Shown one piece after another: positions 10,237 through 20,785 of a stretch of 64,000 nt of DNA. A model generated the notes under the pieces. That model was not told the DNA's origin and did not search any database. It saw only the letters and a list, made by a program, of their open reading frames with translations. Each line of letters begins with the position of its first letter. Within the stretch, counting starts at the first letter, position 1. Both the position numbers and the translations under genes were made by a program. The DNA comes from Desulfobulbaceae bacterium (GTDB lineage Bacteria > Desulfobacterota > Desulfobulbia > Desulfobulbales > Desulfocapsaceae): the NCBI GenBank assembly GCA_008933635.1, contig WBUQ01000001.1:124001-188000 (forward strand), in the 5' to 3' direction.

Positions 10237-12888
10237 ATGGCAAGCGTATTGAAGTCGATAGTGCAACGAACTGTTGCAGGGCATTTTCCCCGCATTTCTG
10301 CTCTTCATGCCAGCAGTGTCTTTTACAGGCTCACCCTGGCCTTCTCCCTCCTATTTCTAACGGCTTTATCCGGTTTTGTCTTTCTTGGCATGACGTCCAA
10401 CCTCCTCGGGAGCAGGGAACTGCAATACTGCCTGCTTGGAATGCTGGTGATATCACTTGGCTCCTACGCGATCCTCAAGGAAATTGCCCGCGGAATCCTG
10501 AACATAGAGGCCAGGTTGACAGGAAGGAACAGTGCGGAACCAGTCCTTTCATGTCTGAGCACAGGAGAGAGTGAACTCAGCAGTATCGCCCGTCTGACAG
10601 AAGAAATGGCGACCAATCTGGAGCAGGTCCGCGCTGCGCTGTCCTGCAGGAACATGGAATTGCAGGGAATCAGGGAGTTGAGTCGTTCCGATGTGGTGTT
10701 CGCTGACCCGAGGGAGTTTCTTAACCTGGCGATGGAAAAGGCGATGCTCGCCACAAGTGCCGTCGGAGGGGTGGTGCTCCTGATCCCGGGAGGCGAAGGC
10801 GAGTCTGCCGATGAAACCTGCGTACGTTCCATGGGGAGGAGTTTTCTGGTCGATGCCGTGGGGCTGCAGGGAGTCTCGGAATATGCCAGAGATATCTGTG
10901 CCCACCTGCCACAGGGAATCCTCCTCGAGCAGAGGGACCCGCTCTTTCAAAGGTTTTTTACCCGCGACTGCAAAGCGGTTGCCATGGTCCCTTTCAGCCT
11001 GGGGAAAGGCCAGGAGGCGGTGGTCGTGCTGGCGGCTGGAGCCGGCCAAAGCTGGGACGGCGCGATCCTGAGTTTTCTTTCTGCCCTGTTCCAGACGACC
11101 AGCCGCAGTTTCAAAATGAGTGAACTCTGGGAGCGGGAGCAGGAAACGAGCCGGGAGCTTTATGCTGTTCTGAATATGCTGCGGATCATCACAACGGCGC
11201 AGGAAGCAGGAGTCTTCTCGGCGATAGCTTCGGCGCTCTTCGATCTCTTTCCCGCCCAGTGGCTCGGTCTGGCCTATTTTGATCCGCTTGCCGGAGAGTT
11301 ACGACTTGCGCAAAATGTCCACCGCAATACCGGCAGTCGACTGGATGAAACAGTCGTCCTGGAAAGATCTTCTTCACTGTTCCAGCGTGCCATTGATCTG
11401 ATGGGGCGACTTGATTGCCATGACCTTGAACATGAGCCGAATTGCAGTGAACGGATGATTTTTTCCGGTCTCGGACTGCGGTCCTGCATGATACACAGCC
11501 TCGATTTGAATGGTCGGATAATCGGATCGATATGTCTTGGATATGAAACCGTTGATGCTTTTGGAACACGGGACAAAAAATATTTTTCCATGTTTGCCTC
11601 CGGCATTTCCATTGCCCTCGAGCAAGGAAGGCTGCTGGCGAGAGAAAAGCGAAGGAGCAGCGAACTGGAAATCCTGAATCGGGTTGGCGTTGCATTGACG
11701 TCGTCGGCCTTCGACATAAAACGTGTTCTTCACCAGATTGTTGAAATGGTCGTACAGGTTCTAGGGACCGAGATGGGGGCTGTCATGCTGCTTGACCAGG
11801 ATGTCCTTAACATCCAGGCGGTTACGGGCTGTGCCGGAAAGAATCTTGAAGGGATGCAGATTCAATTGGGAGAAGGGCTCTGCGGCTGGGTCGCAACAAC
11901 CGGTGATGCCGTGATCAATCATGATGCGGTTGCGTCTTCCCATGGTCTTTCTGAATTTGATGAACGAGCAGGTATCATTACCAGGAATGTGCTCTGCATT
12001 CCCATGATCAGCAATGGAAGAGTGATAGGTGTCTTCCTGCTCGCCAACAAGCAGGGAAGGTTCACGGATGACGATTACCGGACATTGAAAGCTGTTGCCG
12101 CTTCGACTGCGATCGCTCTTGAAAACAACAGGCTGTACTTCGAGATGGCCCGGCTGGTGGAAAAAGAGCGCCTTATCAGGACTATCTTCCAGAAATATGT
12201 GCCAAAGGAAATCGTCAACAACATCCTTGAAAAAGATGAGCATGAACAGATGACCATTGGCGAACGGAAGATGATCACGGTGTTCAATATTGATATCAGG
12301 GGATACTCCGAAATGTCGAAAATTTCGGCGACTGAGGAGGTAGTTGAGGTGCTCAATTATTTCTATATGAAAATGGGCAGTATAATTTTGCGAAACAAGG
12401 GCATGGTCGACAAATACCTTGGTGACGGTTTTCTTGCCATTTTCGGGGCACCGGTGGCGACAAAAAACCCGGCGCTTGATGCAGTATTCGCCGCAATCGA
12501 AATGACGCAGACCATCAAGGAAGTAAGCAGAAAGGCGGTCGAACGGTTCGGCATTCCACTCAGGATCGGTATCAGTCTGAATACGGGAGAAGCGATAGTC
12601 GGCAATATAGGCTTTGACCGGAAAATGGAATATACGGCTATCGGAGACGTGGTCAATGAGACTTTTCGTCTTCAGGAGCTGACGAGGGAGAAATCTGATC
12701 TGATCCTGATTGGGGAGTCGACGTATCAGCGGGTGAAACCTTATGTGCTGGTCAAGCCATGGGGCAAGCGCGCTATCGACAACAGCGGTGGGGAAATGAT
12801 GGTGTATGAAGTCATCGCACGAAGGGAATTCGCCTCACCAATATTGACGAATCCTGCAAAAGAGGCTGAAATTCAACAGGTCCATTAA
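10237..12888 (+). CDS. Class III adenylate/guanylate cyclase with N-terminal TM and GAF domains
   Basis: GAF (VLGTEMGAVMLLD...GEGLCGWVATTG) and cyclase domain (TVFNIDIRGYSEMSK...KGMVDKYLGDGFLAIFGAP); ORF opens at 9967, start at 10237 more plausible. Confidence 0.85.
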   Translation: MASVLKSIVQRTVAGHFPRISALHASSVFYRLTLAFSLLFLTALSGFVFLGMTSNLLGSRELQYCLLGMLVISLGSYAILKEIARGILNIEARLTGRNSAEPVLSCLSTGESELSSIARLTEEMATNLEQVRAALSCRNMELQGIRELSRSDVVFADPREFLNLAMEKAMLATSAVGGVVLLIPGGEGESADETCVRSMGRSFLVDAVGLQGVSEYARDICAHLPQGILLEQRDPLFQRFFTRDCKAVAMVPFSLGKGQEAVVVLAAGAGQSWDGAILSFLSALFQTTSRSFKMSELWEREQETSRELYAVLNMLRIITTAQEAGVFSAIASALFDLFPAQWLGLAYFDPLAGELRLAQNVHRNTGSRLDETVVLERSSSLFQRAIDLMGRLDCHDLEHEPNCSERMIFSGLGLRSCMIHSLDLNGRIIGSICLGYETVDAFGTRDKKYFSMFASGISIALEQGRLLAREKRRSSELEILNRVGVALTSSAFDIKRVLHQIVEMVVQVLGTEMGAVMLLDQDVLNIQAVTGCAGKNLEGMQIQLGEGLCGWVATTGDAVINHDAVASSHGLSEFDERAGIITRNVLCIPMISNGRVIGVFLLANKQGRFTDDDYRTLKAVAASTAIALENNRLYFEMARLVEKERLIRTIFQKYVPKEIVNNILEKDEHEQMTIGERKMITVFNIDIRGYSEMSKISATEEVVEVLNYFYMKMGSIILRNKGMVDKYLGDGFLAIFGAPVATKNPALDAVFAAIEMTQTIKEVSRKAVERFGIPLRIGISLNTGEAIVGNIGFDRKMEYTAIGDVVNETFRLQELTREKSDLILIGESTYQRVKPYVLVKPWGKRAIDNSGGEMMVYEVIARREFASPILTNPAKEAEIQQVH

Positions 12889-12935
12889 TGGTCAGGCAAA
12901 GCACGAGGTTCAGTTGGTTTAAAAATATCTGATTG

Positions 12936-12969
12936 CCACCTGGTATCAGCCAGGTGAGTATGGCAATTC
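12936..12969 (+). terminator. Hairpin after the cyclase gene (possible terminator)
   Basis: attgcca-cctgg-tatcag-ccagg-tgagta-tggcaat nested inverted repeats. Confidence 0.35.
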
Positions 12970-13215
12970 GAGCAGATTGACAGATCATGCAGAATTCGAT
13001 GGAAAACACAACCCATCATCCGTCATGCATGAACGAGAGGAGCTCCCGCGCTGGCAGGAAACCACAACCAAAAGCGACCCAGATGCCCGCCTGGGCGGGA
13101 GTGACGGTAGGTTGCAAGGACTCCCTGGATGCATAGATACTGTTTCTCAGTACCAGGGGTTGTTCGTCGGGTTTCTTGTTGGCTCAGGTTGGTGATAGCC
13201 GGTAAAAAAAAATCT

Positions 13216-13237
13216 GCATTGAAATCAATTTCAATGC
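13216..13237. promoter_or_regulatory. Perfect 10+10 palindrome GCATTGAAAT-ca-ATTTCAATGC
   Basis: Exact inverted repeat in a poorly coding interval. Confidence 0.4.
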
Positions 13238-13375
13238 TTTCAGGAAGTGGTTCGGATAGTGCCAGGGGGGGCAAGTGAACTTTCCCTTCAACTATTGAAT
13301 GTCAATCAATGCAGATAACTCGATGACTGTAAGCTCTTCAGCCGCCGAACACCACATGTTTCCTGCGATGGTGCT

Positions 13376-13603
13376 TCAATCCACCGCCAGGTAACTGTGT
13401 TGTTCGGTAATCAGTTCATATTTTCCATTCACGAGGAAATACGACCTGTTGTACTGGTCAGCGTACGCGGTGATCAGGCGTTTTCCTCTGAGCAAGTCGT
13501 GTGCGGCAGGGGCCATGACAAAGCCTTTCCCAATCTCTCTGAATCGCAAATTGTTCTCGTTGCTTTTGGATGGAATTCGCATCTTCATATTTGCTCTTTT
13601 CAT
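13376..13603 (-). CDS. Hypothetical protein
   Basis: 75 aa ORF, weak support. Confidence 0.25.
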   Translation of the reverse strand: MKRANMKMRIPSKSNENNLRFREIGKGFVMAPAAHDLLRGKRLITAYADQYNRSYFLVNGKYELITEQHSYLAVD

Positions 13604-14191
13604 GATCGCTTCATGCTTATGATGTTTGCGGGTGGTTTTCTCTCTTGCCGGTGTTCCGGGAAAGAAAGAACGACCATGATCTGATCAACAGGCCGCATAT
13701 CAATGATGGCAGCAGGAGATGGGTCCCCCCCCAACTCGGGTCTATCGTAGATATGGCGTGCTTGAGTTACTGTTGATTAAGCACACAGTGTGCCAAGTGG
13801 TCCTTTTTTCTTGACCTCAATAGCCCTTATGAGCGAGGGGGTTTTCGGCTAATACGCTGTTATTAATGACAATAATTAAACTCCTGCTGGCGTTTTTCGG
13901 GGCCTTGGGGACAGAGGCGGAGTATTGGTTGAAAACGACAAAGCGTAAACACAGTTGTCGTTTTTCAAAATAGATAGTAAACATCGTTGTCTGGTATCGC
14001 GGAATATAATTTGAATAAACTGTTCTTCCGGGAATCTTCACCCGATTCGCCATGATGGGATTCCGTATAAAACTGCAATTCTCCCCGTATTGGCAAACAG
14101 AATGCCACTTCAGCCCACCATTTCCGATTGGTAAAACTGATCAGACTGGTGACTGGTCTGGAAGGCCGAAATGTGACAACAAAGTTTACGT

Positions 14192-15808
14192 ATGAACAGT
14201 GAAAGCCGTCTTGCGCCAACAGCGCCGAGAACTCATCTGAACATCCTGCAGCAGCGGTTGTCTCAGGTTGCTAATTCATGGGCGATTGACGATTATCGGG
14301 CATTTGTCACGTTCTATGCCCGGATGTTGCCGAAACTCATGTCGGTAGAACGATGCACGATATACATTCTCGATATCGAGAGCAAAAAGATATGTTCGAT
14401 TTTCGGTACCGGCTTAAGTGAGCGGCAGATTGAGGCTCCGATGGATGGAAGCATCGTCGGCAGTGTCATCAGTTCCGGGCGCAGCCATATTGACAATTAT
14501 CTGGAGCTGCATGATGGCTTTCATCTCTATGTCGCCGAACAAACAGGATTTACTTGCAAAAACATGCTCTGCTGCCCGATTCGAAGTCTGAGCGGGAAGG
14601 GAGTGATTGGAGCCGTACAACTCATCAATAAGAGCGGCGGATCCCTTTTTGATGACGATGACTTGCGCCACTTGGAGGAAGCTGCCCATTATCTCTCCAT
14701 TTCCATTGAATCGATAGTCTTGAATCAGGAGATACTGCGCATTGCCGGTTACCTGAACAGTGAAGTTCACCGGTTGGGACAGACCTCTGTCGGTGGATCC
14801 CTGCTCATTGCTGAAAGTCCCGCCATGCGTGAAGTGCTGGAACTGGTCAAGGTGGTCAGTGAGGCACCGATTCATGTCCTGATTCAGGGGGAGAATGGAA
14901 CGGGGAAGGAGCTGGTGGCAAGGATGATCCATGAGAAAAGTGAGCGGTGTGCCCGATCATTTGTTCCTGTAAATTGCGCCTGCATCCCGGAAACATTGAT
15001 CGAGAGTGAATTTTTTGGACATGAAAAAGGGGCTTTTTCAGGCGCTGACGCTTCGCGCAAGGGACGTTTCGAGGAGGCTGACGGCGGTACGCTCTTCCTC
15101 GATGAAATTGCTGAGATGCCCCTGCAGAACCAGCCGAAGTTTCTGAGAGCGATTCAGGAGGGTGAGGGCAGTCGCCTGGGGAGCAATCGGATAGTGAGTT
15201 ACGATGCCAGGCTGATCAGTGCGACCAACAAGGACCTTGCGGCGGAAGTGAAAAAGGGTGCTTTCCGGGAAGATCTGTTCTTTCGACTGTTCTCAGTCGA
15301 GATTTTCATTCCACCTCTCAGGCAGCGGCGAGAGGATATTCTGCCTCTTGCGTTCCATTTCCTTGAGGAGACACAGAAACGTTTCAAGAGGAGGGTGCTC
15401 GGTTATTCAGAGGAAATCATAGAACTGTTCGAGAGGTACACATGGCCTGGAAACGTGCGCCAATTGCTGAAAGAAGTCGAACGTCTCGTGGCACTGACAC
15501 CCGACGGCAGCCTGATCCAGGCCGGGAACTGTTCACGGGAGTTGACGGCGTATTTCGAAACAATCAGCCTGGAGAGCGGCTCCTCCGGCGAAATGGAAGG
15601 TCTGGTTCTCGATGATCAGGTCAGAAAGATTGAAATCAGCCTGATAGAAAAGGCGTTGAAAGAGGCCGGCGGGAATAAAGCCAAGGCAGCGAGACTGCTG
15701 CATATTTCAAGGCAGGGACTTGATAAAAAACTTAAACGCTACAACATGCGCCAGCGCCCGCGAAGTACTGCCCCGGCCGCCGATCTGGAAGAGAGAGCCG
15801 GTTGTTGA
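14192..15808 (+). CDS. Sigma54-dependent Fis-family activator with N-terminal GAF domain
   Basis: GENGTGKELVARMIHEKS, ESEFFGHEKGAFSGA (GAFTGA variant GAFSGA), C-terminal Fis-type HTH NKAKAARLLHISRQGLDKKLKR. Confidence 0.85.
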   Translation: MNSESRLAPTAPRTHLNILQQRLSQVANSWAIDDYRAFVTFYARMLPKLMSVERCTIYILDIESKKICSIFGTGLSERQIEAPMDGSIVGSVISSGRSHIDNYLELHDGFHLYVAEQTGFTCKNMLCCPIRSLSGKGVIGAVQLINKSGGSLFDDDDLRHLEEAAHYLSISIESIVLNQEILRIAGYLNSEVHRLGQTSVGGSLLIAESPAMREVLELVKVVSEAPIHVLIQGENGTGKELVARMIHEKSERCARSFVPVNCACIPETLIESEFFGHEKGAFSGADASRKGRFEEADGGTLFLDEIAEMPLQNQPKFLRAIQEGEGSRLGSNRIVSYDARLISATNKDLAAEVKKGAFREDLFFRLFSVEIFIPPLRQRREDILPLAFHFLEETQKRFKRRVLGYSEEIIELFERYTWPGNVRQLLKEVERLVALTPDGSLIQAGNCSRELTAYFETISLESGSSGEMEGLVLDDQVRKIEISLIEKALKEAGGNKAKAARLLHISRQGLDKKLKRYNMRQRPRSTAPAADLEERAGC

Positions 15809-15920
15809 TCTATTGTGTGTTGCTCAATGCGGATACTGGACTTTGGGCTTTTTTACATGTACATTTCAGCTGAGTTTTCTTCAGGGGGGCAAGACTAATC
15901 TCTAATATCCAGATTTACCA

Positions 15921-16817
15921 ATGAACGGGAAAAACAAGGACGAGGTCATCCTCATCGTTGATGACGACGACCTCGTGCGCATGACACTCAGCGTGCTGAT
16001 TTCGTCGCTTGGTTACCATTGCCTGGTCGCGGCTGACGGTATTGAGGCTATTGAGGTGCTGAAGGTGACGGAGGTCGATCTGGTATTTTCAGATATTGCC
16101 ATGCCGAATATGGATGGCCTGGACCTGTTGAAATACATAGTTGACAATCACAAAAGGACGGATGTGATCATGGCGACCGGGTTCGCTGATAAGGCGAGCT
16201 ACGCTGATGTCATCAAAGCGGGAGCTCTTGATTTCATCAAGAAACCGATCGACCAGGCCGAACTCGAGGCCAAACTGGCGCGTGCCTTTCGGGAACGTTC
16301 ACTGATTCGCCGTCTCGAACAATTGTCGTTGATTGACAGCCTGACCTCCCTGTGGAACCGCCGGGCCTTCGACAAGCGTTTTTCCGAGGAGGTGGAACGG
16401 GCCAGCAGGCAACGGTACCGGGTCTTTCTGGCAATTATTGATATCGATAATTTCAAGGACTTCAATGACAGCTATGGCCATCAGGAAGGAGATCAGGTTC
16501 TGATTGCGTTGGCTGAAATTTTTGCCGAGTGTACCCGCAGCAATGTCGATATGAGTTTTCGACTTGGCGGCGATGAATTCGCAGTCATCCTGCCGCAGAC
16601 CACTGCCGACCAGGCGACGGAAATCGTGCAAAGGATTCTGCTGCGCTTTATCGAGCGCAACTTCGGCAAGACCACACTCTCAATCGGGGTGGTTCCCTGC
16701 AGGAGGAACAGGGATGTTCCACTCGAAATCGACGAACGCCAGATGAAGGAGAGGGGCGATCAGGCGATGTACGAGGCAAAGAAGAACGGCAAGAACTGCG
16801 TTGTCTGCAGGTTGTAA
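15921..16817 (+). CDS. Response regulator-diguanylate cyclase (REC-GGDEF)
   Basis: REC (DLVFSDIAMPNMDGLD) and GGDEF (FRLGGDEFAVILPQT). Confidence 0.9.
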   Translation: MNGKNKDEVILIVDDDDLVRMTLSVLISSLGYHCLVAADGIEAIEVLKVTEVDLVFSDIAMPNMDGLDLLKYIVDNHKRTDVIMATGFADKASYADVIKAGALDFIKKPIDQAELEAKLARAFRERSLIRRLEQLSLIDSLTSLWNRRAFDKRFSEEVERASRQRYRVFLAIIDIDNFKDFNDSYGHQEGDQVLIALAEIFAECTRSNVDMSFRLGGDEFAVILPQTTADQATEIVQRILLRFIERNFGKTTLSIGVVPCRRNRDVPLEIDERQMKERGDQAMYEAKKNGKNCVVCRL

Positions 16818-16853
16818 TCAGCTCTTGTCCCGTTCCCTGTTCCTGCTGAATAC

Positions 16854-18287
16854 TCAGCAGGAACTGAGGACGTCTTTGAAGAAGGACCGATCGGGAGGGA
16901 CTGGGTAAATACCGTTAAAACAGGCAAGACAATAGTTATTCCTCGTCATGCCGGTTGCCTCGACAAGTCCTTCAAGGCTCAGATAATGCAGTGAATCGAG
17001 GCCTAGATAGGCTGCAATTTCCTTTACATCCCTCTCGTTTGCAATAAGCTCGGTCGCAGAGGGAAAATCGATGCCATAATAGCAGGCGTGCCTGGTCGGA
17101 GGACAACTGACCACCATATGCACTTCCTTGACGCCGGCATCCCGCAGCGAGCGGACCCTGCTTTTCCCCGTCGTTCCTCTGATAATCGAGTCTTCAACAA
17201 TAATTACCCGCTTTCCCTTGAGGAAAGTACGGACGGGATTGAGTTTGACCCGGACGTTGAATTCACGCATCGATTGGGTGGGCTGTATAAACGTCCGGCC
17301 GACGTAGTGGTTACGGATCATGCCCATCTCGAGGGGTATCCCCGAAGCCTGGGAATAGCCGAGAGCGGCATAGTTGCCGGAATCGGGAAAAGGCATGACG
17401 ATGTCGGCATCGATTTGTGCTTCTCTGGCCAGAATTTTTCCCATTCTTTTTCGTGTTTCATAGACGTTGATCCCGAAGATGTCCGAATCCGGCCGGGCGA
17501 AGTAGACCTGCTCGAAGATGCAGAAATGGGAATCCTGCTTAGGCCAGGGGAAGAGAGAAAGAATCTCCTTGTCGTTGAAGATGAGGACTTCGCCGGGCTT
17601 GATATCACGAACATACTGAGCCTCGACCAGGTCGAGAGCGCAGGTTTCGGACGCGACGATCCATCCGCCGTTGTTCAATTTGCCGAGACAAAGGGGGCGG
17701 AATCCGTCTGGGTCACGAACGGCCACCATCGTATCCTGGGTCATCAGCAGCAGGGAATAGGCGCCCTTGAGGGCGGAGAAAGTCTCCCACAGGGCCTTTT
17801 CCAGGCCGAGGTGGGCGGTCCTGGCCATCAGGTGAAGGACAACTTCACTGTCCATGGTAGTCTGAAATATAGACCCCTGTTCTTCCAGCTTTTTCCGCAA
17901 TTCCAAAGAATTGACGAGATTGCCATTGTGGGCTACGGCCAATGTCGTTCCCTTGTGGGTCACCATCAGGGGCTGGGCGTTGGTGAGATTCGAAGCTCCG
18001 GTGGTTGAGTAGCGGACATGGCCGATCGACATGTGTCCCTGCAACTGCTGGAGGATGGCTTCGGAAAATACTTCCGGCACCAAACCCATATTCTTGTGGG
18101 TTGTAACCTTTGTGCCGTTGGACGTGACGATACCAGCACTTTCCTGTCCCCTGTGCTGTAGGGCATAGAGGCCGAAATACGTCAGTTTGGATGAATCTTG
18201 GTGGCCGAAAATTCCACAGATGCCGCATTCATGGGTGGGGCGTCCGGGTTGGCAGGGGTGGACAGGGGCAGGGTTGTGCTGTAACAT
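16854..18287 (-). CDS. purF: Amidophosphoribosyltransferase
   Basis: ECGICGIFGH...ALQHRGQESAGIV...VEDSIIRGTTGK; ORF track starts at 18422 but ATG at 18287 is closer to the conserved CGICG N-terminus and avoids the leader hairpin. Confidence 0.9.
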   Translation of the reverse strand: MLQHNPAPVHPCQPGRPTHECGICGIFGHQDSSKLTYFGLYALQHRGQESAGIVTSNGTKVTTHKNMGLVPEVFSEAILQQLQGHMSIGHVRYSTTGASNLTNAQPLMVTHKGTTLAVAHNGNLVNSLELRKKLEEQGSIFQTTMDSEVVLHLMARTAHLGLEKALWETFSALKGAYSLLLMTQDTMVAVRDPDGFRPLCLGKLNNGGWIVASETCALDLVEAQYVRDIKPGEVLIFNDKEILSLFPWPKQDSHFCIFEQVYFARPDSDIFGINVYETRKRMGKILAREAQIDADIVMPFPDSGNYAALGYSQASGIPLEMGMIRNHYVGRTFIQPTQSMREFNVRVKLNPVRTFLKGKRVIIVEDSIIRGTTGKSRVRSLRDAGVKEVHMVVSCPPTRHACYYGIDFPSATELIANERDVKEIAAYLGLDSLHYLSLEGLVEATGMTRNNYCLACFNGIYPVPPDRSFFKDVLSSC

Positions 18288-18382
18288 GGCGGTACCTTCA
18301 AGAGGCGTCCCGGACACACCGCAGAAAACAGACGGACATGTGTCGAAATCCAGACGGTGTTTCCGTGGACGCATAAACAACA

Positions 18383-18414
18383 AAGGCACAAAGAACTTGC
18401 AATCTTTGTGCCTT
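18383..18414 (-). promoter_or_regulatory. Leader hairpin upstream of purF (possible attenuator/terminator)
   Basis: AAGGCACAAAGA-acttgcaa-TCTTTGTGCCTT perfect 12-bp stem; on - strand followed by TTTGTTGTTT. Confidence 0.5.
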
Positions 18415-18549
18415 CCTCGCAATCCAATGTAATATGTTTATAGTATGTTCTGCTGAAATTCAACAAGAAAGAATTGGAAGTCGGGTTTTTCTCAATTTCT
18501 TCATGCTGGCAGAGGCCGGCATCACACCGGAATGGGATCGAAGATTGTT

Positions 18550-19611
18550 ATGGTACATCTGACAAAAACAGTCAAGGCCGCTGGCTGAGCGGCGAAACTC
18601 GGGCCAGGGGACCTGGGCCAGATACTGTGCGGCATCGACCTGCCGCGCGATGCCAACCTGATCGTCGGAGCTGAAACCTCCGATGACGCAGGCGTCTATC
18701 GCTTGACCGATGATATTGCTCTGATTCAGACGGTGGATTTCTTCACTCCGATTGTCGATGACCCGTTCAGCTTCGGCCAGATCACTGCCGCAAACGCCCT
18801 GAGCGATGTCTATGCGATGGGAGGAAGGCCCCTGCTGGCAATGAATATTCTGGCCTGCCCGGTAAAAAGCATGAAACGGGAGATTTTCCGGGAAGTGATC
18901 CAGGGCGGTCTGAGCAAGATCAAAGAAGCAGGAGCCCTGTTGGTTGGCGGCCATTCGATCGAGGATGAGGAACTGAAATATGGTCTGTCGGTTACCGGAG
19001 TGGTCCATCCTGACAAGGTTCTGCTTAATGCCGGCGCCTGTCCTGGTGATGTTCTGATCCTGACCAAACCGCTGGGTACCGGTATCCTGGCAACGGCCAT
19101 AAAGGGCGGCCTGGCAGGGGAGGACGTCGAGAGGCGAATCACTGACGTGATGATCACCCTGAACCGACTGGCGGCAGAGGTAATCGATGATGTACGGTCA
19201 CGCCCGGGAATGGAAGGTACCGTGCACGCCTGCACCGACGTTACCGGATTTGGCCTGCTTGGTCATCTCCACGAGATGCTGGAGGCATCAGGGGTTTCGG
19301 CACGGCTGTTCGGTCAGCGCGTTCCGCTTCTTGAACGGTCAGAGGAGTTCCTGCAGATGGGGATTGTTCCTGCCGGAGCCCACACCAACCGCAAGCATTT
19401 CCGCCAATGGATCGCCAACCCGACGGAGCAATCCGCCGATCTGGAGGTGCTGCTTGCCGACCCCCAGACTTCCGGGGGGCTGCTGATCGCGGCGACACCT
19501 TCAGCGGCTGATGCCATCGTCAACGGCCTTGGAGAACGGGGATATTCCTTGCCCGCAGCTGTTGTCGGCGAAATCCTGGCGGGCAGCAGAGGCGTGGTCG
19601 AACTGGCATGA
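18550..19611 (+). CDS. selD: Selenophosphate synthetase, predicted selenoprotein (in-frame UGA 18586-18588 = Sec)
   Basis: [67 protein letters not shown]; continuous frame through TGA into the 18703 ORF; alternative in-frame ATG at 18532. Confidence 0.88.
18586..18620 (+). promoter_or_regulatory. Candidate bacterial SECIS element
   Basis: Stem GGCC.AGG - GGA loop - CCT.G.GGCC just 3' of the UGA (apical loop ~21-23 nt after it). Confidence 0.6.
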
Positions 19612-19620
19612 CCTGGCCTC

Positions 19621-20775
19621 TTACGCGCCTGGGTGGGTGGCCAGGGCGCAGAGTAATTCGGTCAAACTGACCAGATCATTCAGATCGAGACATTCGTCAG
19701 TTGTATGCACCTTGTTCATTCCGGTGGCCACGATTGCGGTGGGAAAGCCATGGCTGCAGAAGATATTCGCATCGCTGCCGCCGCCGGCAACGATAAATTC
19801 AAGTTTTCTGCCGATCCGCGTACTGGCCTGGTAAATACGCTGGATGACCGGGCTGCTTTCGTCGAGGCGCATGGCCGGATATTCTTTTTCCACCCTGATA
19901 TCGACAGAAGGAAAGCCGGTATGCTCGGCAAACGGGTTCTTCCAGTTTTCGACAGTCCTCCGGAAGGTTGTCTCGATTTCCCTGGTATAGTCTTCCAATT
20001 TAGCCGCTGAATGGCTGCGCACCTCCCCTTCGAGGGTGATGAGATCGGGGACGATATTGGTGGCGACGCCGCCTCTGATGAGACCGAAATTCGAGGTTGA
20101 CTGCTCGTCAAGCCTTCCCAGTCGCAACTCGGCAATCGCTTTTGCCGCCAGACAGAAAGCGTTGATGCCTTTTTCCGGATTGAGCCCTGCGTGGGCGGCG
20201 ATACCATGGACATCGATTTTGAGCTTGTTGGCGGCTGGTGCGCCGATGATCACCTTGTCGGTGCCGGTGGAATCCAGGGCGTAGCCGTAGCGTGTCTGCA
20301 GCCATGTCGAGTCGAGGTGTTTCGCCCCGAGGAGGCCGATCTCTTCGCAGGTGGTGAATACCAGTTCGATCGTTCCATGGCGGCTGTTGTCTTCTCTGAG
20401 CACCTCCACCATCTCGATCAGGGCGGCGATGCCTGACTTATCGTCGCCGCCCAGGATGGTATTGCCCAGGCTGGTGAAGATATCCCCGGTCCGGACAACC
20501 CGCACATTTTCACCAGGTTCGACGGTGTCCATATGGCAGGAAAAGAACAGTCCGTCAATGTCAGGCGCATTACCGGCAAAGCGTACCAGCAGATTGCCGG
20601 TGTCTGAACCGGTTTTGTCGCCGGATCTGTCGAACTGGATGTCATCGGCTCCAAGCCGGGTGAAGCAGCGTACGAGATGGTCTGCCAGAGGTTTTTCCCG
20701 GCGTGAAGGGGTGCTGATCTCGCAAAGTTCAACAAATGTTGCGGACAGACGTTCTCGGTCAATCCTGAGGTTCAT
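19621..20775 (-). CDS. M20/PepT-like metallopeptidase
   Basis: FFSCHMDTVEPGENV, LGGDDKSGIAALIE, FTTCEEIGLLGAKHL; ORF extends to 20991 but ATG at 20775 (MNLRIDRERLSATFVEL) is the likely start. Confidence 0.88.
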   Translation of the reverse strand: MNLRIDRERLSATFVELCEISTPSRREKPLADHLVRCFTRLGADDIQFDRSGDKTGSDTGNLLVRFAGNAPDIDGLFFSCHMDTVEPGENVRVVRTGDIFTSLGNTILGGDDKSGIAALIEMVEVLREDNSRHGTIELVFTTCEEIGLLGAKHLDSTWLQTRYGYALDSTGTDKVIIGAPAANKLKIDVHGIAAHAGLNPEKGINAFCLAAKAIAELRLGRLDEQSTSNFGLIRGGVATNIVPDLITLEGEVRSHSAAKLEDYTREIETTFRRTVENWKNPFAEHTGFPSVDIRVEKEYPAMRLDESSPVIQRIYQASTRIGRKLEFIVAGGGSDANIFCSHGFPTAIVATGMNKVHTTDECLDLNDLVSLTELLCALATHPGA

Positions 20776-20785
20776 GGCAATTTCC

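Noticed and set aside
13817-14053. 78-aa - strand ORF
   Set aside because: No recognisable motifs or RBS; coding status cannot be supported.
18474-18674. 66-aa + ORF upstream of selD
   Set aside because: Different frame from the selD N-terminus identified through the Sec TGA; no independent support.
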